A stretch of 64,000 bases of DNA from Pollenia angustigena (lineage: Eukaryota; Arthropoda; Insecta; Diptera; Polleniidae): contig OV884059.1 of assembly GCA_930367215.1 (NCBI GenBank), forward strand, positions 60,235,393-60,299,392, in the 5' to 3' direction. Shown here in pieces: positions 21,382 to 31,450 of this stretch. A program made the translations under genes and the position numbers. The first letter of the stretch is position 1. Each line of letters opens with the position of its first letter. The notes beneath the pieces were generated by a model. The model was not told where the DNA came from. It did no database searches and saw only the letters and a program-made list of their open reading frames with translations.

Positions 21382-22353
21382 TTGGCTATTTGGCTATCAT
21401 TTAAAATATTTCGAGCTAGTGGATTTGGGTGCAACTCTAGCCTTTTCAAATATTTTACCGCATACTTCGTAATAATAGTCCTTACCAGTGGCACATTGAG
21501 ATCCTTGTGGATATTTGAGTTTTTAACATACCAAGGGGCAGCTGTAATTATTCGAAGAAGTTTATTTTGGCGCCTTTGAATTTTTTCGATATTTGAGGCC
21601 GAGGCAATGCCCCATAGTTGAATATCGTAGCACCATATTGGCTTTAAAATAGCGTTGTAAAGTACTAGTTTGCAATCGAGACTAAGAACAGAATTTCTTC
21701 CAATAAGCCAGTTAATTTGTAATTGCTTTTAGTTTCATTTGGGCTAATTTTGCTTTATATGGCATTTCCATGTTAAACGCCGATCTAGATGAATACCGAT
21801 ATATTTGACATGCGATTGTTGAGGCACTTGTTGATTATTGATTTTAATAGGGAGATATGTTTCCCGACGCAAGGTGAATGTTATGTGAACGCATTTTTGC
21901 TCATTGACCTTTATTCTCCATTGTTCAAACCACAGTTCTAGTTGAAAAATATGATCCTGCAGGTATCGAGATGCTTCACGACTGTTCTCGTGTACGATTA
22001 GAAAAGCTGTATCATCAGCAAAAGTTTAGGTTAGGGTGTAATAGTTTGTTGGCATGTCCGAGGTATATATAAGGTAAAAAAGTGGGCCCAGGCTGCTTCC
22101 CTGAGGGACTCCAGCTTCAATTGGCTGAGGATAACTTAAAAAATCACTTTCTTTCAGCTTGTGTGTATTAACCGGTAAGTTTAGCTTCAATTTATGTAAC
22201 AAGCCTACATGCCAGACTTTGTCAAAAGCTTGAGAAACAACTATGAAAAGAGCGGAGGAATATTTTCTTTCTTCAAATGCTTTTCTTATGGCGTTTACTA
22301 TCCGATGGATTTGTTCAATTGTGCTATGTTCTCTTCTAAAGCCGTATTCATGA
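21382..22353 (-). pseudogene. Reverse transcriptase, C-terminal half, degenerate Jockey-clade ORF2
   Basis: Read on the minus strand from the hAT insertion leftward. Motifs include FRREHSTIEQIHRIVNAIRK, SQAFDKVWHVGLLHKL, AGVPQGSSLGPLFYLIYTSD, then FADDTAFLIV (near 22010) and WRIKVNEQKC, and further on a KYIGIHLDRRLTW segment and QRRQNKLLR. Stops and frameshifts interrupt it (for example just after the YTSDMPTN segment and near 21740). It is closely related to the younger copy at 25932-28409 but keeps the canonical GVPQGS where the younger copy has GVHQGS. Non-functional. Confidence 0.85.
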
Positions 22354-22361
22354 TTAGGTAT
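22354..22361. repeat. 8-bp target-site duplication, left (hAT)
   Basis: TTAGGTAT directly before CAGGCGCGG; repeated exactly at 25700-25707 after ..CGCGCCTG. Confidence 0.95.
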
Positions 22362-22504
22362 CAGGCGCGGATTCAGGGGGGGGGAAATAAGGAAATTTCC
22401 CCCCCCGTAAATTATAAAAATATGTTTTGTTAATTTCGATAATACAAGAATTCCCAGTAATAATATTTTTTTTATTTTTATGTAATCTCTAACGAAATTT
22501 TCAA

Positions 22505-22685
22505 TAAGTATATATTTTTTTTTTTTTATTGAATCTCTAACGATTTTCAATATGTATCAATATCTTAATTATAATAGTTATTTATTAGATATTTCCAAAG
22601 AAACATCTAGTTTACCGTATTCAATTACTTATTATTCTACATTCAATCCCAGCAGGAGCCATCTATATCCAAAGACTAAACGTCT
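22505..22685 (-). mobile_element. 5'-truncated Jockey-clade 3' end
   Basis: A poly-T run at 22505-22525 is followed on the plus strand by sequence parallel to the 3' end of the complete Jockey copy (25801-25930): GATTCAATAA, ATACATATTG, AATTAAGAT and CTAATAAATAAC blocks occur in the same order when read on the minus strand. It is a short tail-only insertion inside the hAT. Confidence 0.65.
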
Positions 22686-22845
22686 GACTTGATAATGCGT
22701 GCGATTGAATTATTAATAAGCCTTAGTAAATGCAATATTTATGTGTTTTATGAATCAAAATTCTATTCGATAATTTTTGACGAAAGCACGGATTTGTCGG
22801 GGAAAAGCCAGATTTCCTTATCTTTAAGATATTTCAACACACAAC
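22680..22845 (+). pseudogene. hAT transposase fragment (catalytic region start)
   Basis: The frame carries YSIIFDESTDLSGKSQISLS followed by LRYFN, a segment typical of the ZMYM/ZBED-like hAT transposase group around its first catalytic Asp. It stops abruptly where a non-LTR retrotransposon fragment begins near 22848. It continues after that insertion at 23642. Confidence 0.75.
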
Positions 22846-22847
22846 AC

Positions 22848-23641
22848 TCCTGCCAAAACTTTTATATGCCTGCGAACTCTTTGCAAACTGTGACTCAGTT
22901 TGCAAATCTAGGCTTAATGTCACATTCAACAATATTGCTAGATATGTTTTTGCCCGCAGACGTCTTGATAGTATCTCTGATTACTCAAAAAGAATCTACA
23001 ATTTAACACTCGAAAACCTATTGAAAGTTCGTTCATTGTTGTTACTACAAAAGCTGATTTTTACTCAACAACCTCAATATTTATACAGAAGATTAACTCT
23101 TTCGAGATCTAACAGAGGGAAAAATATAAACTCTATTCGCTACCGTAGCCTTATATCAGTTAGACATTTTTACGTTTCTACAATTCGTCTGTGGAACCGA
23201 CTACCTCCCCATATTCAATTCATAAGCAATGCAAACTGTTTCAAATCTGCCATTTTTAAACATTTTTGTTAACATTTTTTTTGGTAATTTATTTTAATAA
23301 CTTTTTTTATTTTTTATATATTATTTTTTTTTTTGTTTTGTAATTTCTTTTTCTTAAAATAATTATTTAACCCCGTTTTCATAAACGATCGTTAAGAATT
23401 TAAAATTTACTATGTAAAGTTTAAAATATTTTTGTGAATACGGGCATAAATATTTAATTAAATATTTATACTAATTTTTTTTTATATTTGTTTACTTATT
23501 TTTATTTATTTATATGTTTAATTTTCATTTTATTATATTTTATTGTGCCACATATGTATAACATTAATTCTACAGTACTGTAATATAAGACACCGTTCTT
23601 GTTGTACTGTCTTATCTAATAAAGAATCAATCAATCAATCA
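22848..23641 (+). mobile_element. 5'-truncated non-LTR retrotransposon, C-terminal tail of ORF2
   Basis: The translated frame runs from LLPKLLYACELFANCDSVCK through IARYVFARRRLDSISDY and ends with STIRLWNRLPPHIQ..FKSAIFKHFC and a stop at about 23272. This is the common C-terminal end of many non-LTR ORF2 proteins. About 370 bp of AT-rich 3' sequence follow, including a CCCCGTTTTCATAAA hairpin at 23371-23452. The tail ends in a repeated CAAT unit (ATCAATCAATCAATC) at 23625-23641, typical of target-primed insertion by elements with a short-repeat tail. It is not the Jockey-type element seen elsewhere here. Confidence 0.8.
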
Positions 23642-24736
23642 AACAAAAAGTTTTTAGGGAAGAATTTATTGGCTTTGTTGTAAACGCATTTGAAGACGCT
23701 TCAAAAGATATTGATGACGCTTATGTGTCAATTGAAGGAACTATCATCAATAGTTCTTAAAGCTGTGATAAATTTTGGTCTTGACCTAAAAAATTTCTAA
23801 AAGCAAATGACAAAATTTTTTATTTATAATCATCCCAAGCGAAAAACAGTTTTGGCAAAGTATTTGGGAGCCAAACTCTCTTCATTATGCGTCTTTGCAA
23901 CAAGTGTACATCATATAGTAGAAGCTTTGGAAAAAATATCTGAGTGGAAAGGTAGTATCTCTACCTTTATATTAAGGAACTCACTTAGTACTTTCAAATT
24001 TATTTGCGGAATATACTTATTAAGTGTGATACTTATTGTAACACAGCCACTTAGTATCATTTTACAAAAGCAAGATAAAGATCTTCAAAAAGGATTAAGC
24101 CTTATCAAAATTTTAATCATGTGCCTTGAAGAAAAAAGAAATAAAGCCGAAGAACAATTTAAAGCGATTTTTGAAAAAGTTTAAGTTATTTGCGTTAAAA
24201 TCGAGGTTCCTATCGAAAAGACTAGATTTCAACGAAATAATCACATCCAAAATATTGAAAATTACTACCGAGTTGTAGGTTACATTCCTCTTATTGAATT
24301 TATTTTAGAAGATCTCATAACAACATTCCCAATAGATATTCCAAATGTATTGAACATACCTAAACTTTAACCTCAAAGTGTAATCAAGTCATATACAGAT
24401 ACAAAACTGTTAAAACCACAACAAGCTGGTGAGCTGATTATATTTGATAAAAGAGATAAACACCTACTAAGATCTAAACTTGAGCCTGATCTATAAGATA
24501 ACGTTGTAGATGTTTTAATAAACTGTGATGAAGATATCTACCCAAACCTAAGAAAAATATTTCAAATTTTCGTTTCAATGCTCGTCAGTAAAGATACGAG
24601 CGGGAGGTCATTTCCTACCCTTCGTCGAATAAAAACATGGCTCAGATCAACAATGACAGATGATAGACTGTATTGTCTAAATTTGCCTCACAAGGAAATC
24701 ATAAATTGCTTATTTAAAAAGATTAATGTATATTGA
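23642..24736 (+). pseudogene. hAT transposase, rest of catalytic region and C-terminal dimerisation domain
   Basis: After the non-LTR insertion the transposase resumes with EEFIGFVVNAFEDASKDIDD, then degenerates through several stops. A conserved block (KTVLAKYLGAKLSSLCVFAT, then VHHIVEALEKI) spans 23807-24000. The C-terminal hAT dimerisation motif is clear at about 24545-24700: NLRKIFQIFVSMLVSKDTSG, SFPTLRRIKTWLRSTMTDD, RLYCLNLP. Multiple stops make it non-functional. Confidence 0.78.
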
Positions 24737-24969
24737 AATGATGTAATATTTTATTTAACCTTTTTGTTCAGTGTTTATGTTTAAGGTAATGACTTTTTTT
24801 TGGACAAAATTTCTTCATCCCACTACGGGATGGGCAATTTAGTATTGATAATGAAAATAATTTTTTTAGGCCATTTTGGCCAAAAAAGTTTCCGCATTAA
24901 ATGCAATTTTTAAAGCTTTTTTTAATTTCCATACACATTATATTTATTGGTTTTATATGCTATATATTT

Positions 24970-25087
24970 TAGCCCCCATATTCATAAATGATTATAAAAT
25001 TTAATAAAGGTTTATTAAGGAAAATTTTCATAGAAAATTTGGTTTTCAAGCCTTTATTAAATTTAAAATATTTTTATGAACACAGGC
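24970..25087. repeat. Hairpin repeat with CATATTCATAAA ends
   Basis: The left arm CCCCCATATTCATAAATG..AAATTTAATAAAGGTT pairs with the right arm AAGCCTTTATTAAATTT..TTTATGAACACAGG. It has the same end motif as hairpins at 15661, 23371, 33979 and 61123. Confidence 0.6.
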
Positions 25088-25699
25088 ATAAATACATAAA
25101 ATAAGCAACTGTATAACAAATTTTTTTTGTTGTTTTTGGGTTTAATGAAATAAATTTTAAGTTTAAAGTGCGAGTTGATTTACATAATGGAAAAATATCT
25201 TGTGCAACTTTAATAGCTCGTTCCGCGCATATATTACTACGCTGCTGAAAATTATCACTGTTTCCTATATCCGCCAAACAACTCATATATCACAACATCT
25301 ATCATTTGCCATTAAAATTTAGTTTATTAAAAAAACCGCGAAATAGAGTCGCGATTTTGTTTTTGTTATATATATGAAATTATTAGAAAATACTTAAAAT
25401 TTTGTAATTAAATGTTAATTTTGTATAGTAAGGAGAAAATTGAAATTCAAAACTTTATCGCGTTTGGTGCGGAATCCTTCTTCTCGATCGCGAAAAAGTA
25501 ATACATAATTTCTTAATATTTATTCACGGTCTATACGGACTATACGATGAAGAATTTGATATTCGCAAATATTGCAAAAAGTACTTACCCTAATACACAT
25601 ATTGTTTTTAATAAACTTTTAAAAACAAAATTTTTTACTTTTTTGTATCATACAAAATTTCCCCCCCCCCCCCTAAGGCTCAAGCTGGATCCGCGCCTG
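25088..25699. other. Right subterminal part of the hAT, no gene seen
   Basis: AT-rich, no credible frame, ending in a run of at least 14 C residues followed by the terminal inverted repeat. Confidence 0.6.
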
Positions 25700-25931
25700 T
25701 TAGGTATGCACCCATTGTCATTTTAATTGGGGCTAATTTTGACGCTAAGAGCTTCTCAAACAGCTTTGATATATTAGATAATAAGCTAATAGGCCTATTA
25801 TTTTTTTTTTAATAATTTATTTTTATTATTGAATCTTTCTCATCAAAACTAACAATATGTATTCAAATCTTAATTCTACTTGTTTTTTATTAGTTGTTAC
25901 TAATGTAACCACTAACTGCTGTATTCAAATT

Positions 25932-28409
25932 TTAAAAATGTCTTCTAGTTAGGCTCAAAGTATCGGTTCTTTTTAGCCTCTGGTGACCTTCGCACTGAAG
26001 CAGACCCCGAGCGAGGTAATTAGGGTGGGCCATTAGTTTATCGATGTAGCTAACTGAATATTTTTTAATTTCCTCCTGGATAGTGGGGACGTTGAGATCT
26101 CTGTGGATAATATCATTACGTATATACCATGGGGCGCAGACAATTTGTCGTAATATTCTAGACTGTCTTCTTTGAAGCTTTTGGATGTTAGATGCGCATG
26201 CAGTACCCCATAATTGGATGCCATATGTCCATATTGGTTTTATGATGGACTTGTATAAGAGAATTTTGTTGTCTAAGGACAAGTTTGAGTTTCGACCGAG
26301 AAGCCAATGTAGTTGAGCTGCTTTAAGTTTCATAGCCGTTATTTTCGCTTCAATATGAAGCGCCCAGGTCAAGCGTCTATCTATATGAATTCCCAAGTAC
26401 TTAACATGGTTTTCTACCGGAACAGTGATGTTATTTATTTTTACAGCTGGGCACGTTTGCCTTCTGAGCGTGAAAGTTAAGTGAGCACATTTAGCCGGGT
26501 TAACCTTTATTCTCCATTTGTCTAGCCAGGCCTCTAGTTCATTGATGTGGGACTGCAGATTTTGCGATGCGACTTTTGGGTCATGGTTAACGCTAATAAA
26601 TGCTGTGTCGTCTGCAAATGTAGAGGTATGCGTGCTCAGGTTTGTTGGCATATCCGCTGTGTATATTATATAAAGAAGCGGTCCTAATATGCTGCCTTGG
26701 TGGACACCAGCAGTAATTTTCTTGAGCGGGGAGTATTTATCTTGCGACCTTGCTATGAATGTTCTGCCTGTTAGATAGCTCTCCAGAAGCTTGTGAGTGT
26801 TTTGAGGAAGCATTCGTGTTATTTTGATGAGTAGCCCATCATGCCAAACTTTGTCAAATGCTTGGGAAATGTCTATTAACAGGGCTGAGCAGTATTGCTT
26901 TTTCTCAAACGCCGATCTAATTAGGGTGACAATTCTATGCACTTGTTCTATTGTACCATGTTTCGCTCTGAATCCGAACTGGTGATCCGGGATGATATCG
27001 TGTTCATTTAGATGAGGAGTTATACTTAAAACGAATATTTTTTCGAAAAGCTTCGATAGGATTGATAATAAGCTTATCGGTCTGTACGACGCATCCTGGC
27101 TAGCATCTTTTTCTGGCTTGGGAATCATAACAATTATTGGATGGTTTACCTTATCAGGAATGATTGGACGACTGGAACAAGTATGTGCATCATGTGGCGT
27201 GAAAACTTTCTCAAGGTGGCCCACGAAAGCATTTAATTTTTCATTTGTGTTTTTGGCCCAAGTGCGGTTTTCCAGTCTTAATGGAGATTCTTGGTTTATA
27301 GTGCATTTCATATGCCGTACAGCCTTCCATAAGCAGTAATTAGAGTTTTTTTTTGTGGCATCTAGGCTGTTTAGATAGCCTTCTATTGCAGACTCGTGGT
27401 TCTGTCTCAATTTGTTGCGAAGAGTTGTCAGGCATAATTGTAGTTGGGCCTTAGTGATTGGGGAACGACTTGTTTGCCATTGTCTTCTTAACTTCCTTTT
27501 TTCTCTGATAAGGGTCTCTATATCCGTCGATGTATTGTAAGGAGCACGTTTAATTGTCCGCTTGATTGGGGTTGCATTTCTTGCTGCAGCATCCAAGACT
27601 TCTGTAAATCGGTCGACAGCTATTTGGATGTCAGATGAATTTTTTAGGGGAATGCACTGTGATAGGTGAGAGCTCACATACATTTTATACTTTAACCAAT
27701 TTGTGTTTCCGTTTGAATAGGAAATACAGTTTGCAGCTGCGGTGTCAGAGTTACCTTTTAAAATGAGGATTGAAGGTGAATGATCAGACGAAAGATCATA
27801 GGAGGAACTAACTAGTACCTGATCGCGCTTGATGTTTTTGATAACAGCAAAGTCAATAAGGTCTGGTAGCTTGTTGAAGTCGGTTGGCCAATAGGTAGGC
27901 TCACCACTCGATACCACATCAAAGTTATTTGCAGTTACTGTATTATATAGCTGATTACCTCTAGGACTAATAAGTCTGGAGCCCCAATATGTATGTTTAG
28001 CGTTGTAGTCGCCAGCAGCAATGAATTTCTGGCCCAATGTGGAGAAGAAGTTGAGAAATTTATCGTGTAGAATTTTGTGCCTCGGGGGACAATAAACGGA
28101 TGTTAACGTTAGTTTGAAATCAGTAAGATTTATAGATGTGGCCTGGATACAATCTTCTTCGAACTCTGGCAATGGTAAGTGTCTGATGTGTTTGTGCACA
28201 ATTATGGCTGTGCCACCACAAGCTCGTCCACTGGGATGTTTTGTGTCATACGTAAGGTAACCATTTACCCTAAAGCAGTTTTTATGAGTAAAGTGTGTTT
28301 CAGAGACAAGAAGTACGTCGATTTCATGCCTATGAAGAAAGTTTGCAACTTCGTGTTTATGTTGGGATAACCCGTTTGCATTCCAGAAACATATTTTTAA
28401 CTGGTTCAT
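25932..28409 (-). CDS. ORF2: endonuclease and reverse transcriptase, internally deleted
   Basis: 825 codons from ATG at 28409, immediately after ORF1 with a small overlap. The N-terminus is an APE-type endonuclease: CFWNANGLS, LLVSETHF, TSVYCPP, AAGDYNAKHTYWGS and SSDHSPS, with all expected catalytic neighbourhoods present. The RT has SYRPISLLSILSKLFEKIF, DISQAFDKVWHDGLL and the catalytic FADDTAF near residue 600. Two defects are visible. Around residue 424 the chain jumps from DKVNHP to IIVMIPKPEKD, skipping the segment Jockey-clade proteins normally carry between the endonuclease linker and the first RT motifs. The conserved GVPQGS reads GVHQGS near residue 570. Jockey ORF2 proteins are usually about 900 residues, so roughly 80 are missing. 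Probably inactive. Confidence 0.88.
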   Translation of the reverse strand: MNQLKICFWNANGLSQHKHEVANFLHRHEIDVLLVSETHFTHKNCFRVNGYLTYDTKHPSGRACGGTAIIVHKHIRHLPLPEFEEDCIQATSINLTDFKLTLTSVYCPPRHKILHDKFLNFFSTLGQKFIAAGDYNAKHTYWGSRLISPRGNQLYNTVTANNFDVVSSGEPTYWPTDFNKLPDLIDFAVIKNIKRDQVLVSSSYDLSSDHSPSILILKGNSDTAAANCISYSNGNTNWLKYKMYVSSHLSQCIPLKNSSDIQIAVDRFTEVLDAAARNATPIKRTIKRAPYNTSTDIETLIREKRKLRRQWQTSRSPITKAQLQLCLTTLRNKLRQNHESAIEGYLNSLDATKKNSNYCLWKAVRHMKCTINQESPLRLENRTWAKNTNEKLNAFVGHLEKVFTPHDAHTCSSRPIIPDKVNHPIIVMIPKPEKDASQDASYRPISLLSILSKLFEKIFVLSITPHLNEHDIIPDHQFGFRAKHGTIEQVHRIVTLIRSAFEKKQYCSALLIDISQAFDKVWHDGLLIKITRMLPQNTHKLLESYLTGRTFIARSQDKYSPLKKITAGVHQGSILGPLLYIIYTADMPTNLSTHTSTFADDTAFISVNHDPKVASQNLQSHINELEAWLDKWRIKVNPAKCAHLTFTLRRQTCPAVKINNITVPVENHVKYLGIHIDRRLTWALHIEAKITAMKLKAAQLHWLLGRNSNLSLDNKILLYKSIIKPIWTYGIQLWGTACASNIQKLQRRQSRILRQIVCAPWYIRNDIIHRDLNVPTIQEEIKKYSVSYIDKLMAHPNYLARGLLQCEGHQRLKRTDTLSLTRRHF

Positions 28410-28966
28410 TTTTTGTTGAGTAGAACTTGCAGGAGCATGTTCTGGTTTCGCATCATTTCCTGAAACATGTTCTGCATAGTGGCCATGAAGTTATTCATAG
28501 TTTGAATTAAATTTTCAATTGAGGTAGGCATTTGTAGACCTTCCCTAGGAACATTAGCGTACGGAGGTTGCTTTGCGTTGGAAGTACTCGGGAGATTTTT
28601 CGCATTAGGGTTTCCTTTTAGGACTTGGGCATATGATTGGTTTTGTTTATTTGTTTGTGTAGTACTAGCAATTAAGCCAGCGGCTTGGCTGGGCGCATGT
28701 GACGGACCATATTGGGAGTGAGTATATTTTTGAACTAAAGCAGGTTTTAATAAATGCAAGAAGACTTTACAACCCCTATAGTTTGCCGTGTGATTTTCGC
28801 CACAGTTGCTGCATTTCTTAACATTCGGGTCAGCTTTAGAACGATTACATTCGGCGGTTTTATGAGCGTCGCCGCAAACCACACATACGTGAGGCAATTT
28901 ACAATATGATTTTGTATGCCCATATTCCTGACAGTTTGTGCATTGGGAGGGACCCTTCCTCCTCAA
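28406..28966 (-). CDS. ORF1 C-terminal part: Gag-like protein with CCHC knuckles
   Basis: It opens with RRKGPSQCTNCQEYGHTKSY, a CCHC zinc knuckle. Further knuckle-like clusters follow (CVVCGDAHKTAEC, CSNCGENH), then a Gln/Asn-rich tail with TMNNFMATMQNMFQEMM. This is the nucleic-acid-binding half of the Jockey-type ORF1 protein, which coats element RNA. It continues the 28899-29198 frame after a one-base frameshift in GTTGAGGAGGAAGGG, so ORF1 as it stands is broken. Confidence 0.82.
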   Translation of the reverse strand: MRRKGPSQCTNCQEYGHTKSYCKLPHVCVVCGDAHKTAECNRSKADPNVKKCSNCGENHTANYRGCKVFLHLLKPALVQKYTHSQYGPSHAPSQAAGLIASTTQTNKQNQSYAQVLKGNPNAKNLPSTSNAKQPPYANVPREGLQMPTSIENLIQTMNNFMATMQNMFQEMMRNQNMLLQVLLNKK

Positions 28967-29198
28967 CAGTTATTCTTCTGTTGAGTAGGTAGCGCAAGTT
29001 GTATATGGGATGAACTGAATTTTTGGTTTTGAGAACCGATGAATCAAACGATATCTCAATGCGGTGCAGTGGTTGAGGAACTTTATTCCTGTTCAAAATA
29101 TTATGCACAGATTTTACCTCATACCCCTCTTGCTCTACGGCAGATTTTATATCCTCTGTAGGAACAGAACTATCTATGCCTTTTATGATAATAATCAA
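28899..29198 (-). pseudogene. ORF1 N-terminal part: PRE_C2HC-type domain
   Basis: The frame carries KGIDSSVPTEDIKSAVEQEG, RNKVPQPLHRIEISF and HPIYNLRYLLNRRITVEE, which match the domain that precedes the zinc knuckles in Jockey-clade ORF1 proteins. There is no ATG between the nearest upstream stop and this domain, and only about 125 bp of sequence remain upstream to the element's end. The usual ORF1 N-terminal region therefore seems to have been deleted. It runs out of frame where the zinc-knuckle frame takes over. Confidence 0.75.
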
Positions 29199-29269
29199 AC
29201 CCTTAGCACTTTTTAATTGATATGTATATTAACTTTTATTTTCAGCGTCCAGGTGTCTTGATATAATAC

Positions 29270-29315
29270 GAATTCTGTACTGGCTTGAATACGTTTCAGT
29301 ACTGGCTTGAATCTG
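29270..29315. repeat. Duplicated 14-bp unit at the Jockey 5' end
   Basis: GTACTGGCTTGAAT occurs twice in about 30 bp on the plus strand, within the first 60 bases of the element. Internal promoters of Jockey-type elements sit in this region; a doubled unit could be promoter duplication. Confidence 0.6.
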
Positions 29316-29402
29316 CCCGCCTTGAATAGGCCTATATGACTCAACTTTTGTGTGATCTTTTCCTGGCTTTGGTATCATCGTTATTAAGGAGACCTTCCAT
29401 TC

Positions 29403-29470
29403 TTAAAACAAGTAAGACTGTTATATTCGGCTTTGCCGAGTCTATTTTACCTTTCACCATGTTGCGAAAA
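29403..29470. repeat. Dispersed repeat with ATTCGGC..GCCGA core
   Basis: AACAAGTAAGACTGTTATATTCGGCTTTGCCGAGTC.. has relatives at 34213-34260 and 34927-34990 (AAGTAAGAGTGC..ATTCGGC..GCCGAAGC). The last copy continues TTATATACCCTTCACC, as this fragment's end also suggests. The core is a short inverted repeat. Similar units are common in higher flies; no TIR or TSD was found here. Confidence 0.55.
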
Positions 29471-31448
29471 TATGAGAAAGTTGTAAAAATACTGTTCTTA
29501 AAATATGAATAACTCAATTTTGTGCCACGCGCACTTGTCCGCTTCCGGCCATTTTTGAAATCTGCCGTTCTTTAGATATACATAAAAATAAAATAGAAAA
29601 ACAACAGCAATGGGCTAACCGATTATTTACTACCCGATTAACTGATCGGTTAATTTCGATTAACGATTAAACCGATTAATTTCAGTCGATTAACCGATTA
29701 AACGATGTAACCAAAATTTCAATATATTGGTGTGTTTTAACATATTTTTGTGTTTTTATTATTTGTTTCATCTCATATACAAAATGTATGTGTTTAAAAA
29801 ATATTTTTTTAAACACTCCGGTAACCGGTGACTAAAATTACAATGTTTTTTTTATCTTCATTATTGATCAGCAGGAATAAGGCGGAAATGGGTTAAATGT
29901 TTGGTTGTCAACACCTTCTTTTTGTTTCACGTTTCTCATACATATCTTTTCATATCTGTCTTTGAACAGAATTAACCGAAACAATTAGAACTGTTAACAA
30001 TTTTAAAAAAACTCTAATGGCATAATGGAGTATTTTATATGTTTAAAGAAATCCTGGAAAAGGACTGAGAAATTAGATCTACGGTAAGTAAAAAAATTTT
30101 TTCCAAGTCAAGTTTTGTCAAAACTAAAGAAAAGAATCGCTTTAATCCAAAACATTTAAGCCATATTACTTTTCTAAAAGATTATTTTATAAGATCTCCT
30201 TTAACTATTGAAATAACTAATAAAATTATCTCAGTTTATTTTTTATAAATATGTAAATATTTTGGGGATTCAAAAGATAGTCATAAAGTCTTATGTCTTT
30301 AAATAATAACAAGAAATCTAAGTCGTCGGCTTAATATGCAAACCGGCTAAATCAACTTTTTATGTAAATTGTGATGTGGATGCCGTGTGGTAGAGAATTA
30401 TACACCTCGTCGACCAGCATGTAGTTTTTCTTCTATTTAAGTCTTAAAGTGTGTAAAACTAACTGTATTTTTAATTTTCTATCAAGCTGAAAATAGGTTA
30501 AATAAAAAGTTTGTCTCTCCTATAAAATGTGCTGAAAGTGAGCTAGCAGGTTTGCATAATAAGCCGACGATATGACTGTTGTGGACTACCGCTTATAATT
30601 TAGATTTCTACTGTACAGTTATGACGAATCAATGAACACAGAATTAAAATTTTTATTTTTATTTATTTTAAACAATTGTAAAATATTATTTAGGATATTA
30701 TGATATGACTTGATAGCACACCTTGTGTATTAATTGAAAAAATGCATATTACATATTTATGAATTGTTTTCTGGTTTGCTCGTTTTAGTTCAAGAATTGT
30801 AATGTTTGGTAAGTTATTGTTTTTTTTTACTAATAACTCCAAATAATAAACAATAAATGCATTTTTATATATTGAAATTACTAAAGTTATAAAATAAACT
30901 CGATTAATCGGTTAACCGATCAAAAACAAAATTAACCGATTAAACCAAAACCTCGGTGAATTAATCGAGCGATTAACAGATTAAAGCAAAAGGTCGATTA
31001 AATGAATACCCCAGTGCATATGCTTGTGTTTTTCAAAGTTTGACAATACAACAACGCCACACAAGAAGGTAAAAACGATTTGATTCCCAGTAAAAAATGT
31101 GCTCCAAAAGGAGCAGGTTTTGTGTATGAATTCATACCACAAATCGCTTCAAACCTGCTGATTTTTTGTATGGGGTGTTCCCGGTTTGGAGGACTTTTAT
31201 CCTATTAGGAACATATATAAACGAAGATAATTAAAAAAATAAATTTTTTTGTCGAAAATTAGGTCATATTAAAAATGTCATAATTTTGCCGTAACGCAAC
31301 GAGTGTTGCCAATTTAGCCAGTTGTTGCCCATTTTTCATCATGTAATAATGACGTGAAACAAAATTTGTGTGATAAAATAGGATTCAAAGGTTTTAATTT
31401 TTTGTTAATACATAATTATATATATTAATAATTTAATAATTTATGCTT
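29471..31448. other. Non-coding stretch with CGATTAA-rich ends
   Basis: No coding frame. Clusters of CGATTAA/TTAATCG lie at 29616-29710 and 30900-31000, flanking about 1.2 kb of AT-rich DNA. Outermost sequences GCAATGGGCTA (29607) and, reversed, GCACTGGGGTA (31016) match at 9 of 11 positions, so this may be one element of about 1.4 kb; no TSD was found. A segment near 30580-30640 resembles 55725-55800. Confidence 0.4.
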
Positions 31449-31450
31449 TA

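Larger units (their letters stand above)
22362..25699 (+). mobile_element. hAT transposon, degenerate, 3.3 kb, inserted in the old Jockey copy
   Basis: Ends are inverted: CAGGCGCGGATTCAGGGGG at left; the right end reversed reads CAGGCGCGGATCCAGCTTG and then runs into a G tract. A perfect 8-bp duplication, TTAGGTAT, flanks it, as expected for hAT. Inside are hAT transposase remnants on the plus strand (22680-22845, 23642-24736), split by a non-LTR tail (22848-23641). A Jockey 3' end lies at 22505-22685 and a hairpin at 24970-25087. Long G and C runs just inside both ends are notable. Confidence 0.93.
25799..29324 (-). mobile_element. Jockey-clade non-LTR retrotransposon, nearly full length but defective
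   Basis: An 11-bp duplication, AATAGGCCTAT (25788-25798 and 29325-29335), brackets the element. On the element strand it begins CAAGGCGGGCAG, carries ORF1 and ORF2, and ends in an A-rich tail (25799-25830 on the plus strand reads as T-rich). It sits inside the reverse transcriptase of an older relative, so a Jockey element landed in a Jockey element. ORF1 is frameshifted and appears to lack its N-terminal region. ORF2 carries an internal deletion. Confidence 0.93.
21360..29402 (-). mobile_element. Old Jockey-clade non-LTR element, split by two insertions
   Basis: Three blocks on the minus strand form one degenerate reverse transcriptase: 29336-29402 (PKPGKD region), 25708-25787 (RPISLLSNISKLFEKL) and 21382-22353 (from NHEYGFRREHSTIEQ through the thumb region). 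The gaps are a younger Jockey copy at 25799-29324 and a hAT at 22362-25699, each flanked by a direct repeat of the target. It is 5'-truncated or cut at about 29402 by an ATTCGGC-type repeat. The 3' end is indistinct near 21360. Confidence 0.85.
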
